The notes under the pieces: model-generated
What the model saw: the letters and a program-made list of their open reading frames with translations, nothing else
Told to the model about the DNA's origin: nothing
The model's database searches: none
DNA from: Ceratopteris richardii
Lineage: Eukaryota; Streptophyta; Polypodiopsida; Polypodiales; Pteridaceae
Assembly: GCA_020310875.1 (NCBI GenBank)
Contig: CM035422.1
Location: 54,320,894-54,384,893, forward strand
Direction of reading: 5' to 3'
DNA length: 64,000 bases
Shown here: positions 53,790 through 64,000 of the stretch, piece after piece
How the letters are laid out: the number at the start of each line of letters is the position of its first letter
Numbering within the stretch: position 1 is the stretch's first letter
Position numbers and translations under genes: made by a program

Positions 53790-54960
53790 CATAGAGATTG
53801 TGGGGCCATCAAATGTTGTTTGCATTGTAGCATGTGGGGAGCCCTCAAATAGAGCTTTCAATGCAATCATTGAAAATTTGTACCCTCACATCATTGTTTG
53901 CTTTTGCCTGGCCCATGGTGTAAATAATCATCTCAAGGATATTGAGGCCAATTCATTAGTTAGTTTCAACAACAACCACACTCATGTGAAGAATGAGTTA
54001 AGCAAGGGACCTACTCTTGCTTTGCTCAAGTTTCCAGACACAAGATTCGAAGTTATCAAGATTTACATATAACTTGACGATGTTATACCAAGTAGTGAAA
54101 TTTAGTTGTGTCTTGAGAGGGCTTTTATTGAGCGATGAATTTGCAAGGATGTTAAAGGCTTCTATTTCAATCAAAAGGCAATTTAAAAGCTTAGTTGTTG
54201 ATGCGACATGGTGGGAGAACATTTTCCACATTGTGGATATTGTTCATCCACTTATGCACTAACTCAAAATTGTGGATTCCATGGAGCCATTCATCGGTAA
54301 AGTGTATGAAGCTATGGATCACAGAATCGACTCACCAAAAACATTGGTGGAAGAGGATGATATGTATGAAGAAATTTCAGCCATTTGTGCTAGCAGGTGG
54401 ATGCGTATTACTACTCACTTCATGCAACAATATAAAAGTTGGATTGAGAATTCCAAAGTAAAAAGCAATGTGGATCTAGAGATGGCCAATGGATTGGATC
54501 ATATTAGAGGGGCTCGTCCTAGATAGTGCAACTAGATGACTTATTAGAGGTCAGCTATCCAAATTGAGGATTGGGAAAGACTTCATATGCATGTGCAAAT
54601 GCCCAAGAGGATAGGTTATGTGTTGATTCTCCCCTATGGTGGGGGGATTTTGTTTTTGATGGTCCAATGCTCCAACAATTGGCCATAGAGATACTTAGTC
54701 AGGCTTCTAGCACAAGTTGCCTCGAGCAACTATGGACTATGTATGGACATGTAGCCTTTAAGAAGAGGAATACTTGGTGTGTAGTATGCCAATGATCTTG
54801 TGTTTGTTAGTGCCAAATTGAGTCAGAGGACTCAATGCATAGAAAGAGATCCTTCCAGAGAATGGGAGGTAGACCGACCACATGGGTCGGCACTTGCAGC
54901 TCGGACCAAGTGCCAAATGAAGAACATGAAGAAAAAGAAGAAACCATTGATTGTGTTGCA
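53790..54960 (+). pseudogene. hAT-superfamily transposase remnant
   Basis: Three frame segments follow hAT order. First, VGPSNVVCIVACGEPSN-like text with IENLYPHIIVCFCLAHGVNN and LKDIEA (53800-53950), the RNase H-like/DUF659 region. Second, GKVYEAMDHRIDSPKTLVEE and SRWMRITTHFMQQY (54290-54440). Third, SPLWWGDFVFDGPMLQQLAIEILSQ and EQLWTMYGHVAFKKRN (54620-54770), the C-terminal dimerisation region. Frameshifts near 54072, 54262 and 54530 and several stops inactivate it. Terminal inverted repeats were not identified with confidence. Confidence 0.8.
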
Positions 54961-55556
54961 AAAATGAGACTCCCTACTTGGATTCTAAATAGTCATTACA
55001 TTCATATTCCGCTATCCAGGTTGATTTTACTTTCTAGAATCTGTCACTAGTTCATTTTGTTGATTGATGATATGATTTAACATGTCTGGGTTCTCATGAT
55101 AATATGATATGTAATATGATTATTGATTCTTAGCTCTTTCTATGCATATGAAATTTTGATATGATGATTATGATAGATGTAGTATCTTTTTCGTTGACAT
55201 GATGAGATACATATTTCTTGTTACTTTTAAGTTTTAAGATTTTGCAATCAACTCTTAATGTAAAATGTTCTTTGTACACGTCTCTAAAAACATTTTTTTC
55301 TATAGTTTTGTTGTTATTGGTCATTTCATATGTTGACACATTCATTGTACATGACTTTTATTTGATATTTTGAAAGAATCATCATTTTTTTAGTGTGGGC
55401 ATGGGGATATATCTCGGGGACACCCGAGATCCGGTCCCTCATCTTGAGGACACCATTGTTCTTGGGATCCCTCCCTATCCCCTCGAGACTTTGCTCAGGG
55501 GTGTGCAACTGTGATTTGTAGCCGATTTCTTGCATTGCATGCAAGGAATGTTATAG

Positions 55557-55588
<32 letters not shown>

Positions 55589-55788
55589 TATAAGATTACA
55601 TATGATTGTGCATTCTATGCTTATCTGCATCGAAAGGCTTGTGAGTATAGGTCAGTATGTGGGTGTACTTTTGGGTAGTGCACCACTTCGAGATACTTAG
55701 AAGACTGTGCACACAATTATCATCCCAATATTGTGGTTAGTTCTTGATCACAAGGAGAATCATTGATGTGTATAGACAAGGTATTTGA
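54961..55788. repeat. hAT 3' flank repeat (copy 2) and (TA)n(GA)n microsatellite
   Basis: 55195-55435 is related to 47290-47525, including the GC-rich CTCGGGGACACCCGAGAT, itself a short inverted repeat. A TA run followed by a GA run lies at about 55557-55588. Confidence 0.55.
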
Positions 55789-57345
55789 TCTTCCCAAAAT
55801 AATCTCATAAGAGGTTAACTCAGGAAACTCTACAACTGCAAATGTATATTTTATTTCTATTCCATATGTCTTGATTATTACCCTTTTCATGGTTTTTCAA
55901 TGTCTCCATCTGCCAATTGCAATCTCATTCTAATAGGTTTGCGTTTTGGAGCACCCAACTCTTTCCATATCTTTTTTGTCATTTTTACTCCTTATCCTTT
56001 TCTCAAATTGACTATGCCCACATTACCTTGATATTGTAAATAAGGACAATTTTTTCCCCAATCATGAGCTACATTCAATTTTCTCATGAATGGTCTTCCC
56101 AAAATAATCTCATAAGAGGTTAACTGAGGTAACCCTATAACTGCAAATGTATGTTTTATTTCTATTCCACATGTCTTGATTATTACGTTTTTCCAAAGTC
56201 CTAATGGTTTTTCAATGTGTCCATCTGCCAATTGCAATCTCATTCTAATAGGTTTGAGTTTTGGAGCACCCAACTCTTTCCATATCTTTTTGGTCATTTT
56301 TGCTCCTTTTGCTCCATTATCTAGAATAGTAGTTGCTTGCTTTCCTTCAAATTGAATTGAAAGTAAAGTATTTCCTTCTTCTCCTTCACAATATCCTCCA
56401 ATCTTATCCACTAGTACCTGTAACAAAGAATTTTCACAAACTTATTGTTGTCAAGACTTTGATTCTTCTCAACGCATTTGACATATGATTTCATATGACG
56501 ATTCTCCTTCAACAATTCATTTAAAGTCAGATTAAATGAAATTTTCACTTGCTCATTCACTTTTACTTCTATGGGGAATGGTACATCCATTTGATGGTCT
56601 TGCCTTTTTTCTTGTTCATCACTTTCTTTGGCTTCTGTATAAGGAAAAACATCATCCTTATAAGAATCTATTTTCTTTTCCATTTCTTCCCTCGAAACAC
56701 CTTCATCCAGATTGATGTTAATCTTCTAGCATTTTCTGAGTTAATCCAATTATTTCCCTACACATTTGCATTCTTTTAGTTTCTAAATTTAGAATAGGGT
56801 TTACCTCATTTTGATCTCTTGATAGGGGTCCTTTTTAAATGTTTTGGTAAATCTTTTGTAGAATTATACATTTATTTCCCTTCTTGTACTTTTTTGATAT
56901 TTTTCATTGATTTTCTTTGTTTACATTCTTGCAATGACTTCACAAATCTTCTATCTTTTTAGCCCATTTTGATTTTTTCTTTGCTCTTTTATCTTTCAAA
57001 TAGAGATTCTTCCTAGTAGTCTTTCTGGATGTTTCTACTCTCTCTCCTTTGTGCATATCTGTTTGCATGGTTTGAACTTTAGGTTGTGCTCTTGTTATCA
57101 CTTGAATATGTAAAATTTCATCTTCTTTACTACCAGAGGTAGCTAAGATATCTATTGTCTTTAATGGCACTTGGTTATGAGAAGTTTGCTTATTAGAGTT
57201 TTTTTGGACAATCCCTAATCAAATGCTCTCTTCTAGAGTCTTTGCAATAAGCTGCATGTACTCTTAAAGTTGGAGGTTAAGGACAATCTCTCCCAAAATG
57301 TTCTCCTTGACACCTATAGCAGGTGTAGTTCATTTTCTTGATCTA
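55789..57345 (-). pseudogene. Ty3/gypsy gag end and protease, partly duplicated
   Basis: Read leftwards. Two zinc knuckle remnants lie near 57320-57200: CYRCQGEHFGRDC is one residue short between the second Cys and His, and the next has Ser for its second Cys. Lys-rich spacers follow (57170-56940 and 56683-56411). The protease frame 56426-55992 has TILDNGAKG, with Asn where Ser or Thr of the active site is expected, then QLADGHIEKPLGLW and SYEIILGRPFMRKLN. Part of the protease sequence is repeated further left, 55789-56020, by a 305-bp-period tandem duplication. Confidence 0.75.
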
Positions 57346-58200
57346 TTTGCTCGATGGAGTGTGTCCTCTTAGTGCGATATGCACCATGGGTTGCAATTTG
57401 AAGACTCAATAGGAAAAGAATAGCACAAACAATAACACACGATGACGTGGGAGAAAGATGCTAAAATTATGAGTATATACAGCTCAAAAGAGGATTATAC
57501 AAACTTTCGGCAATGAGCAGGAGACCTAAGAGTATAGCTTCCCTCTAATTGCTTGACTTCGATTCTCTAAACATACATTCTCAAAACTCTAGTCTTCCAA
57601 CTAGCTACTCAAGAGAAGAATGACCAATCACTGCTTGCCCACTCGTCACTCACAGTGCCAAGCTAGCTTCTACCAAGTGAAGTACTAGTGGTAAGCTAAG
57701 AGCTCTACACACACAAAGGGATGATAATGCTTCAGATATGCATTCCTTCCTCAAGTCTCTCTTCCTATGAGCTTGTCCTTCTTTGATGGAGAGGTCTCCT
57801 TATATAGTTTTTCTTGAAGTGAAGGATAGCAAAAGGGACAAAATTAGTTTCTTCTTTGGAAAGCTCACTCACAACTTTGGTACTTTGGAAACTTTGGTCC
57901 ACTTTCCCTGCACTGTCACTATCTTCCAAATTCTCGTTCTCTACACCGTCCACCGTCCATGATCCTCCGCGTGCAGGTGGCTGAAAATTTAGTCCATGTG
58001 CAAATTTGGGAAATTTAGTCGCTTTTTCCAAGTGAAATAGTAGACTAAATCAAAAGTAGACCATTTTCTTAAAAAAATAGACTACTTTTAAAGTTAAGTA
58101 GACTAATTTCATTAAAATGGTGAACTTTTGATATAAGTCGACTAACTTGCAAAAGATCGACTAGAAAAAAAATAGACTACTTTGAGAAATTGGTCAACTA
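57346..58200. other. DNA separating gypsy protease and gag fragments
   Basis: No gene recognised. Its position between the zinc knuckles (57200-57345) and the gag domain (59320-59830) of what looks like one minus-strand element suggests a later insertion. The right part, from 58040, is rich in GTAGACTA and TTAGTCGACT motifs that grade into the minisatellite. Confidence 0.5.
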
Positions 58201-58495
58201 AGGAATTTAGACTACTTAGAGAATTGGTGAAATGGGAAATTAGGCTAACTTAGGAAATTAGTGAAATGAGAAATTAGGCAACTTAGGAAATTGGTGAAAT
58301 GGGAAATTAGGATAACTTAGGAAATTAGTGAAATGGGAAATTAGGCAACTTAGGGAATTGGTGAAATGGGAAATTAGGTAACTTAGGAAATTGAAGAAGT
58401 AGGAATTAGGGAACTTAGGAAAGTGGAGAAGTAGGAAATTAGGAAACTTAGAAAATTGGTGAAGTAAGAAATTAGGAGACTTAGGAGATTGGGAA
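58201..58495. repeat. 33-bp minisatellite
   Basis: About nine diverged copies of a 33-bp unit (GAAATTAGGCAACTTAGG, then AAATTGGTGAAATGG). Because 33 is a multiple of three, the minus strand reads as an 11-residue repeat (FLSYLISHFTN); this is a by-product, not a gene. Confidence 0.9.
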
Positions 58496-59319
58496 TTCTG
58501 CCTCTTCATGAACTCGGGAGTTGGATTCCCTTCTCTTCATCTCGAGCTGGATTCCCCTTTCTTCATCTCAATGCTCTTTGCTCCTTCTCCTTCTCCTCAT
58601 GAAATCATTTCTTGTACTTGACTTTTGCATCTCGAACAGCAAAACATAAAATACATTATATGAAGTGTGTATCAGAGTACCCCGCTACAGCAGGTCACCT
58701 TCTGAACAAGTTTGAATTGGGGTTTTGGATTTGATATGTTATTGTTAGTGATATATATGAATGTTGCAACATCCATTTCAATTTTTTTTCATCTCCCAAA
58801 TCTAAAGCTTGTACCTAAGGTTCCTTGTTATACACATAATCCCATTTGGTATCTTCTGAATGATCATCTTAATGGCTATTGTAGCCAAGAAAATATTCCT
58901 TTGTTAGAACTAAGGATCTTTCTAAGTTTTTGTCCATGTGTGTATTTCACTAGAACTACATTTGTTGGTATTGGTGGTTGTTGTGCTAGCAATGGTCTCG
59001 CATGATCCAAACTTCTCTTTCTCTCATTTGGGTTGGTTGATTATGATGTTCCTTTTCCCGTACATGTTGTTTGTTATAGAAACATTTATCCCTAGTGTGA
59101 GTGGTTCATTTTTCTCTAAGGTATAATATTTCAAAGTTCTTTTCCCCTGTAAATGAGATGGTTTTTAGAAGTTACACATTTGACTTGGTCTCCACACACA
59201 TAACATCTTTTGATTTGTTTCATTTTGGGCTTGGTTTTATAGTGGCTCCTATGCTTTTACTATAGCTTGAGCTAATTATTATGTGGGAGGAATTTTACTT
59301 TCTTTACTGACTTTTTGGT
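58496..59319. other. DNA without recognisable genes
   Basis: GTATCAGAGTACC near 58669 resembles a copia primer site, but no LTR pair could be matched to it. Otherwise AT-rich with only chance frames. Confidence 0.5.
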
Positions 59320-59830
59320 CATATACCATGAGATCAGATCCTCTATTATCTTTTAGGTCATTGGCTTCCTTTATACAAGAATCTAGATCTTTGCATCTTT
59401 CGCAATACATCATGGTTCTCAATTTGGCATTTATTTATCCCTCAATGAATAGAGATACTCTTTTTAGCATAGAAGGTTTTTCATCATTAGGGCATCTATC
59501 CAAGTATTGTTTAAATCTTCTTGCAACAATTCTTACACTCTTCAAGTTTTTGTTTGAAAGTATGGATCAATGTAGCTTTGCTATGCTTGACCCCTCTTTT
59601 GGAGAATTCTGCAATGAATTCTTCCAAGAAGCTTTCAATATCCGAAAACATCTCCTTTCTTAAAGGTTGAAAAGCTTGAAACCATGACAAAGCTGGTCCT
59701 ACCATTGTTAATCCAAAGGCTTCAAACTGATAGGTGTATTCATTTACTTATTCTTTCAATATTTGTTTATACTTGGCCACATGGTCATGAGGATCATTAG
59801 ATCCATCATACCGATTTTTTATGCATTTTG
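59320..59830 (-). pseudogene. Ty3/gypsy gag domain fragment
   Basis: Read leftwards. YDGSNDPHDHVAKYKQILKE, one stop, then EYTYQFEAFGLTMVGPALSW and FEEFIAEF-like text, TLIHTFKQKLEE, and in a shifted frame RRFKQYLDRCPNDEKPSMLK and TMMYCERCKDL. This is the retrotransposon-gag domain pattern. It probably belongs with the knuckle and protease fragment at 55789-57345. Confidence 0.78.
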
Positions 59831-60169
59831 CCACTTGTGATGGTCTAAGTCTCCTTGATTATACGAATCATTTTTTTTCCTTATTGGAAGTTCTTCCATT
59901 GCTTTTCACTCTCTTAGAAAAGGATTAGGTGAAACTTGGTGTCTTCTTTCCCTTGGTGGCTCCATTGGGGTATGATTTCTACTACTTTGATTTTCATGAC
60001 TTTCCAAATTCTGATCCCAAGTAGCTTTGTCAACCCTTTATCCTAAGTCATTAGTTTGATCAGGATTATTAGTGAAAATATACATACACTCCTGTCTATC
60101 CTCATATCTCCCATCTTTTAACTCAACCACAATTCTTAAACACGATTCTCTCTGAAACGCAATTCTGTG
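59831..60169. other. DNA upstream of the gag fragment
   Basis: No gene recognised. It may be the N-terminal end or leader of the same minus-strand gypsy element. Confidence 0.4.
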
Positions 60170-60480
60170 CAGAGAATCACTTTTTTGATAGAATCGCGAT
60201 TTTGAGTAGAAAATCGTGTTTCTTTGCAAGGAGAAAATCGTGATGCCTACTTTTCTCTAAGTCGTGTTTTTCTATGAAAATCGTGTTTTGGTGAGAATCA
60301 TGCTTTTGTACACAATCATGTTTTTGACAATCGTGGGACAAAATCGTGAAATTTTGAATCACGTACAATTGTGAGTTTCATGAAAATCATGGTGTTTTTT
60401 GCGATAATTTTTCATAATTGTGATTGCTCACAATGGTGTTTTTTGCGATTGTCTATAGAGAATTGAGATTTTGTGAAAAT
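60170..60480. repeat. AATCGTG-core minisatellite
   Basis: Irregular repeats of ~20-28 bp built on AATCGTGTTTT, AATCATG or AATCGCGATTTTG. The minus strand reads repeated KHD/KHDFLL peptides, a repeat artefact. Confidence 0.75.
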
Positions 60481-61774
60481 TGCACTTTTTTTTTTTCTCG
60501 GAATCACGATTTTGAGTGTCTCCATGCAAAAAATTTTCTCAACTTTTCCTCACTTTTTTAACTCATACATATGTGCCTTCCCATTATTTTATCATGCAAT
60601 AAAAGATTTATCGAAAACTTTCAATATTTCTATCAAAACTCCACTCTATTAGAATCATGCTTTTCAATTTTTTGTTTTTTCACACATTTTTCCATAAAAT
60701 ATTATCGTGTATATATCAAAATGAATTAAACATGAGCTTGCCTTTGCTTTTTGACCGAAATATTTGCACAAAACTTTAAAACTTGCTCAATTGCTTACAA
60801 TCGTGCTTTTCTGTGCTCTCTCTCTCTCGCAACTTAGTAAAATGAAATGTTCCCTCTTTGTTGCTTTTATAGTTTTTCTCGAATCTCAAGAATATCACAT
60901 AACCTAAATTAAGTGTCCTCCATTTTTTTTATAATTTTTTTTTGATATAACTAAGTATTCTTATTTCCTGAGTCTAATTCCAAAGGAGAGAACAATTTTC
61001 CCAGAATTGGTCTAATCTAGAAAATTAGACCAATTTCATTGAATTGGTCTCATGGACTAATTTTCCCATAATTGTTCTTATAGTCTAAATCTCCAAATTG
61101 GTCGAAAAGACCAATTTTCCAAATTCGTCCAAAACACAAATTCTTCCAAGGCAAAAACTACAGTGATTCTTGAAGACTAAATTATTTGGAGGAGAGTAAG
61201 TGGACAACCTGTCTTGAGTAGCCACTACAAGCTGAGGAACCACCAACAGCGGCCAAGGAGAGAAAGAGAGTGGAGATAGAGTACCTGATTTGGCAAGAGT
61301 ACTAGACTTGATAGAAAGAAAAGTCAAAGTCAGAGTAATGATGGAGGTAACAAAGTAGTGGAGTAACCATATGCCAGATGTGGCTTATATAAAGAATTGA
61401 ATTCATGAGAGTTCGTAACAATTGACAGAGAAGGAGAGTGCATAGAAGAGTAAGGAAACTTGAGTGAAATGCATTGAGAGCAGCTTAAGCTTCAGGAGCT
61501 AAGCTCTAGTGTTAGATGAGAGACTCTGGTCTTGTCATAGAGGGTGGACAAGCAGAGTGAGTCTACAAGGCTTGAGTGCCCTAGCAGGAGGCTTGTGTGC
61601 TTCAGTAGTACATTGGAGGTTCGATTGGGTGCTTCAACAATGCATTGGAGGTTGCCAATTTGCATCTGGAGTTTCCCTTAGCAGCCACTGTTCCTTTCAT
61701 TGTCATTGTACCGTGTATCTTGTATACTTTCCATGCTTGACATCAATATAGTAATGCTTCTATGACTCTTAATT
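60481..61774. other. AT-rich DNA with a repeated AATTGGTC motif
   Basis: At 60995-61130 AATTGGTC and GACCAATTTTCC recur in both orientations. 61430-61760 is more GC-balanced and could be an LTR part (TTGTATACTTTCC end region), but no partner is present. No gene. Confidence 0.45.
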
Positions 61775-62345
61775 TCAACTCTTATTTTGAGGATTCTTGT
61801 CTCACTTTATAATATCCTTGTGGATTTGTGCAAAGCATACACATAGTGCATACTTCACCGTTTTTTCTCTTTACTGTTCTTCTCCTTACTATCCTATCTT
61901 CAAGTGATAGAAAGTATCTCTAAGCACACAACCTTTGGATCTTCGTTTGGTGGAGTATGTGGTACATCGGCGGCGATCTGAGTACCTCCTCAGAGAAGGT
62001 TGCCCAAGTAGTGGTGGAGCACCTTTGCTCCATCATATGGTCATGGGCTATCTTGATGCGTGAGATATCCTCCGTGTGTAATCGCGGTCGTTGGTACTCA
62101 ACTATACATTGTCGGCGTCGCACTCTCTATGCTGCTGCTTGCTCGAGCGTGAGCCCTATGCCTTAGGGATGTGGGTTTGTCCGATGTGGTCCTGCTCACT
62201 GAAAGAACTGATAAATAGTCTGTTGGGTACTCACCTGTGTCTTATGAGAGGGCTGTAGCATCTGCCCCTGTCTCTCATATGCCACCATGAGTAAGCATCC
62301 CATCCTCCGCTGGTCTTCAGTGGTCATGCATAGTTGAAGTGACTT
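61775..62345 (-). pseudogene. Unrecognised coding-like frame
   Basis: A single minus-strand frame of about 190 codons with four or five internal stops reads like protein: EDQRRMGCLLMVAYERQGQM, VSTQQTIYQFFQ, then RPRLHTEDISRIKIAHDHMM and SEEVLRSPPMYHILHQTKI. The base composition is more balanced than its flanks. I do not recognise a family; a retroelement gag-like protein is possible. Confidence 0.4.
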
Positions 62346-62394
62346 CTCTATCTGGAAGTGTGCTCATAGGTCTCGAGGTAATCTCAATCTTGAA

Positions 62395-62520
62395 AATAGG
62401 CCTATTTCCGAAATTGAGCCCAATTTTGGAATTCGCCCTATTAGACCAATTTCAGAAAGTAGATCAATTTCAAAAATCAAACCAATTTAAAAAATTGGAT
62501 CTATTTCAAGAATTGGAGTA
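62395..62520. repeat. Short AATTTC/AATTGG repeat tract
   Basis: Irregular repeats of ACCAATTTCA and AAAAATTGGA, similar to the motif at 60995-61130. Confidence 0.6.
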
Positions 62521-62547
62521 TCCTCTTTATATTTCAGAATTCTCAGA

Positions 62548-62656
62548 AAGGCTGAATGGAACTATAGCACAACAGAAAGAGAAGCATTGGCCATATTATT
62601 TGCCTTAGAAAAGTTTAGACATTACCTATTGCGTGTTCATTTTGTGGTAATTGTTG
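62548..62656 (+). pseudogene. Ty3/gypsy RNase H fragment
   Basis: Plus-strand frame KAEWNYSTTEREALAILFAL followed by EKFRHYLLRVHFVVIV: the helix and strand of the gypsy RNase H domain, with the conserved Glu. Only about 36 codons survive; both sides are unrelated AT-rich DNA. Confidence 0.8.
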
Positions 62657-63094
62657 GAAACAATGTCAGTATAGCATAAAAACCTAATTCCCAGCAACCC
62701 TAATTTTTGAGACTTAACCAAATTTTGGTCACAAAATGTAAAAAATTATTATGAGCCTATCAAATAATACTTTAAAAGAGATTTCATTTGGTATATAATA
62801 TTCAGTCATCAGAGGTCCAGTTTGGTAGAAAACCCTGACCCTAATTTCTGTCCAAAATGGTTTTTTACCTAGTTATGTTGCTCAAAGAAAGCACTTTCAT
62901 ATGTTCAGCTGATGTGTAAAAATGGAGATCAAAGAAAATTTACCTCTGAAAAGTAAAATTTTACGACTTAAAAAAACCTATAATTTTTTTGTGCTTTTGC
63001 ATGCTTTTTGGATTATTTTCGCTATGGTTTATGCTTTTCGTAGCTACTTTCATGGATGCTTTCAGGGAGATGAACTAGTTACAAGAAGTAACTA
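62657..63094. other. AT-rich DNA without recognisable genes
   Basis: No domain, tRNA-like box or repeat noticed. Confidence 0.5.
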
Positions 63095-63640
63095 GACAAG
63101 ATATTATACTATGAGATTACAAGAGGACAAGGCTAGATATCCAAGAACTAAACTAATGAGGACTAAAACAAGGACGAGACTAATAAGGACTAATAAAAAC
63201 TAGACTAATAAGGACTAATAAGGACTAGAACAAGGCTAGATGTCCAAGAACTAGACTAATAAGGACTAATAAGAACTAGACTAATAAGGACTAGACAAGA
63301 TATGGTACTATGAGATTACAAGAAGACAAGGCTATATGTCCAAAAACTAGACTAATAAAGACTAATAAGGACTAATAAGGACTAGACTAATAAAGCTAGA
63401 TGTCCAAGAACGAGACTAATAAGGACTAATAAAGACAAGGCTAGATGTCCAAGAACTAGACTAATAAGGTCTAATAAGGACTAGAACAAGGCTAGATGTC
63501 CAAGAACTAGACTAATAAGGACTGGATGTCTAAGAACTAGACTAATAAGAACTAGAACTAGACTAATAAGAACTAGAACTAGACTAATAAGAACTAGACT
63601 AATAAGAACTAGACTAATAAGGACTAATAAGGACTAGTAT
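63095..63640. repeat. ACTAATAAGG satellite
   Basis: About 540 bp of short units ACTAATAAGGACTAGA and variants, interleaved with a longer unit GGCTAGATGTCCAAGAACTA that recurs at irregular intervals. No coding potential. Confidence 0.9.
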
Positions 63641-64000
63641 GTATGTGGCCAACCCTTCCTTATAGGTTTTCAAGGGCGGTTCATCAATGGCGGCTATGAA
63701 TTGATGATGTCATCAATGATTTCATCAATTTGAAACATGACCTTTGGATATCTGAATCAAGGAAGTAGAAAGTCGATCTCAGTGTTTTGGCATGTCTTGA
63801 ACACAATGGAAAGATTAGTTTCTCCGAATTTTGAACCAATCATGAGATATAGAAGGTCATAAGGAATTTGAGTTTTAAGATGGTTTCCTTTATCCATGAC
63901 ATCACCTCCCCTTTAAGCGATGAGTTCCATGAGGAGCGATCATGTTCTTTGGTCTCGGCTTCATTGGATGTTTCTTATGAAATTCTCAAACATTGTTTTG
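63641..64000. other. Right end of window, nothing recognised
   Basis: Mixed-composition DNA without a long frame or repeat match inside the window. Confidence 0.5.

Noticed and set aside
58201-58495. Regular repeat array as a CRISPR-like array
   Set aside because: Units are directly contiguous with no unique spacers, and the context is plant nuclear DNA; it is a minisatellite.
58660-58690. Copia primer binding site (GTATCAGAGTACC)
   Set aside because: No LTR end with TG...CA and no second LTR could be matched on either side.

Overview
This window looks like nuclear DNA of a vascular land plant with a large, repeat-filled genome. The signs are several families of LTR retrotransposons (Ty1/copia and Ty3/gypsy) stacked inside one another, tRNA-derived SINE-like units, a hAT transposase remnant, many satellites and microsatellites, and one intron-split plant-type serine carboxypeptidase gene start. 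There are no operons, no bacterial signals, and no rRNA or intact tRNA genes. The species cannot be fixed from sequence alone. A fern, lycophyte or gymnosperm would fit the decayed, nested repeats and possibly very long introns, but that is only an inference.

Layout. 1-1496: minus-strand gag of a Ty3/gypsy element running off the left edge. 2101-6472: a 5'-truncated, decayed copia element (A) with its 3' LTR. 6476-7295: a fragment of a second copia family (B). 7296-8736 and 28336-42594: at least four broken, partly chimeric copies of a third copia family (C), all on the plus strand, each copy with a surviving 3' end closing on a 210-235 bp LTR that starts TGTTGATATATTTAGG. 8737-28335: a minus-strand Ty3/gypsy element ('outer') inserted into copia C copy C1, flanked by a GAGG target duplication. 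14598-24761: a plus-strand Ty3/gypsy element ('inner') inserted into the outer element, flanked by a GCGG duplication. 37971-41240: a probable Ty3/gypsy 3' end and LTR, a SINE-like unit, and AT-rich DNA of unknown origin. 42595-43590: microsatellite and tandem SINE-like units. 44201-45162: promoter region and first two exons of the serine carboxypeptidase gene, probably the only host gene. 45163-64000: AT-rich DNA with hAT remnants, Ty3/gypsy gag and protease fragments on the minus strand, an RNase H fragment, and several minisatellites.

The most interesting object is the inner Ty3/gypsy element. Its gag-protease frame ends four bases after an in-phase AAATTTC heptamer. Nine bases later comes a perfect 9-bp hairpin, and the polymerase frame is exactly -1, which is a textbook layout for programmed -1 ribosomal frameshifting. 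Between pol and the 3' LTR it carries three ~101-bp tandem units. Each folds an 8-bp stem around the same GGGT loop, and the stem bases change in compensating pairs, which suggests a selected RNA structure. Its reverse transcriptase has FIDD followed by VPIKG, a motif I associate with fungal rather than plant Ty3 elements. Its two LTRs differ by about 17 substitutions in 1,194 bp by eye, all transitions, while the outer element's LTRs differ by about 26 in 572. The insertion order copia C, then outer gypsy, then inner gypsy agrees with those divergences.
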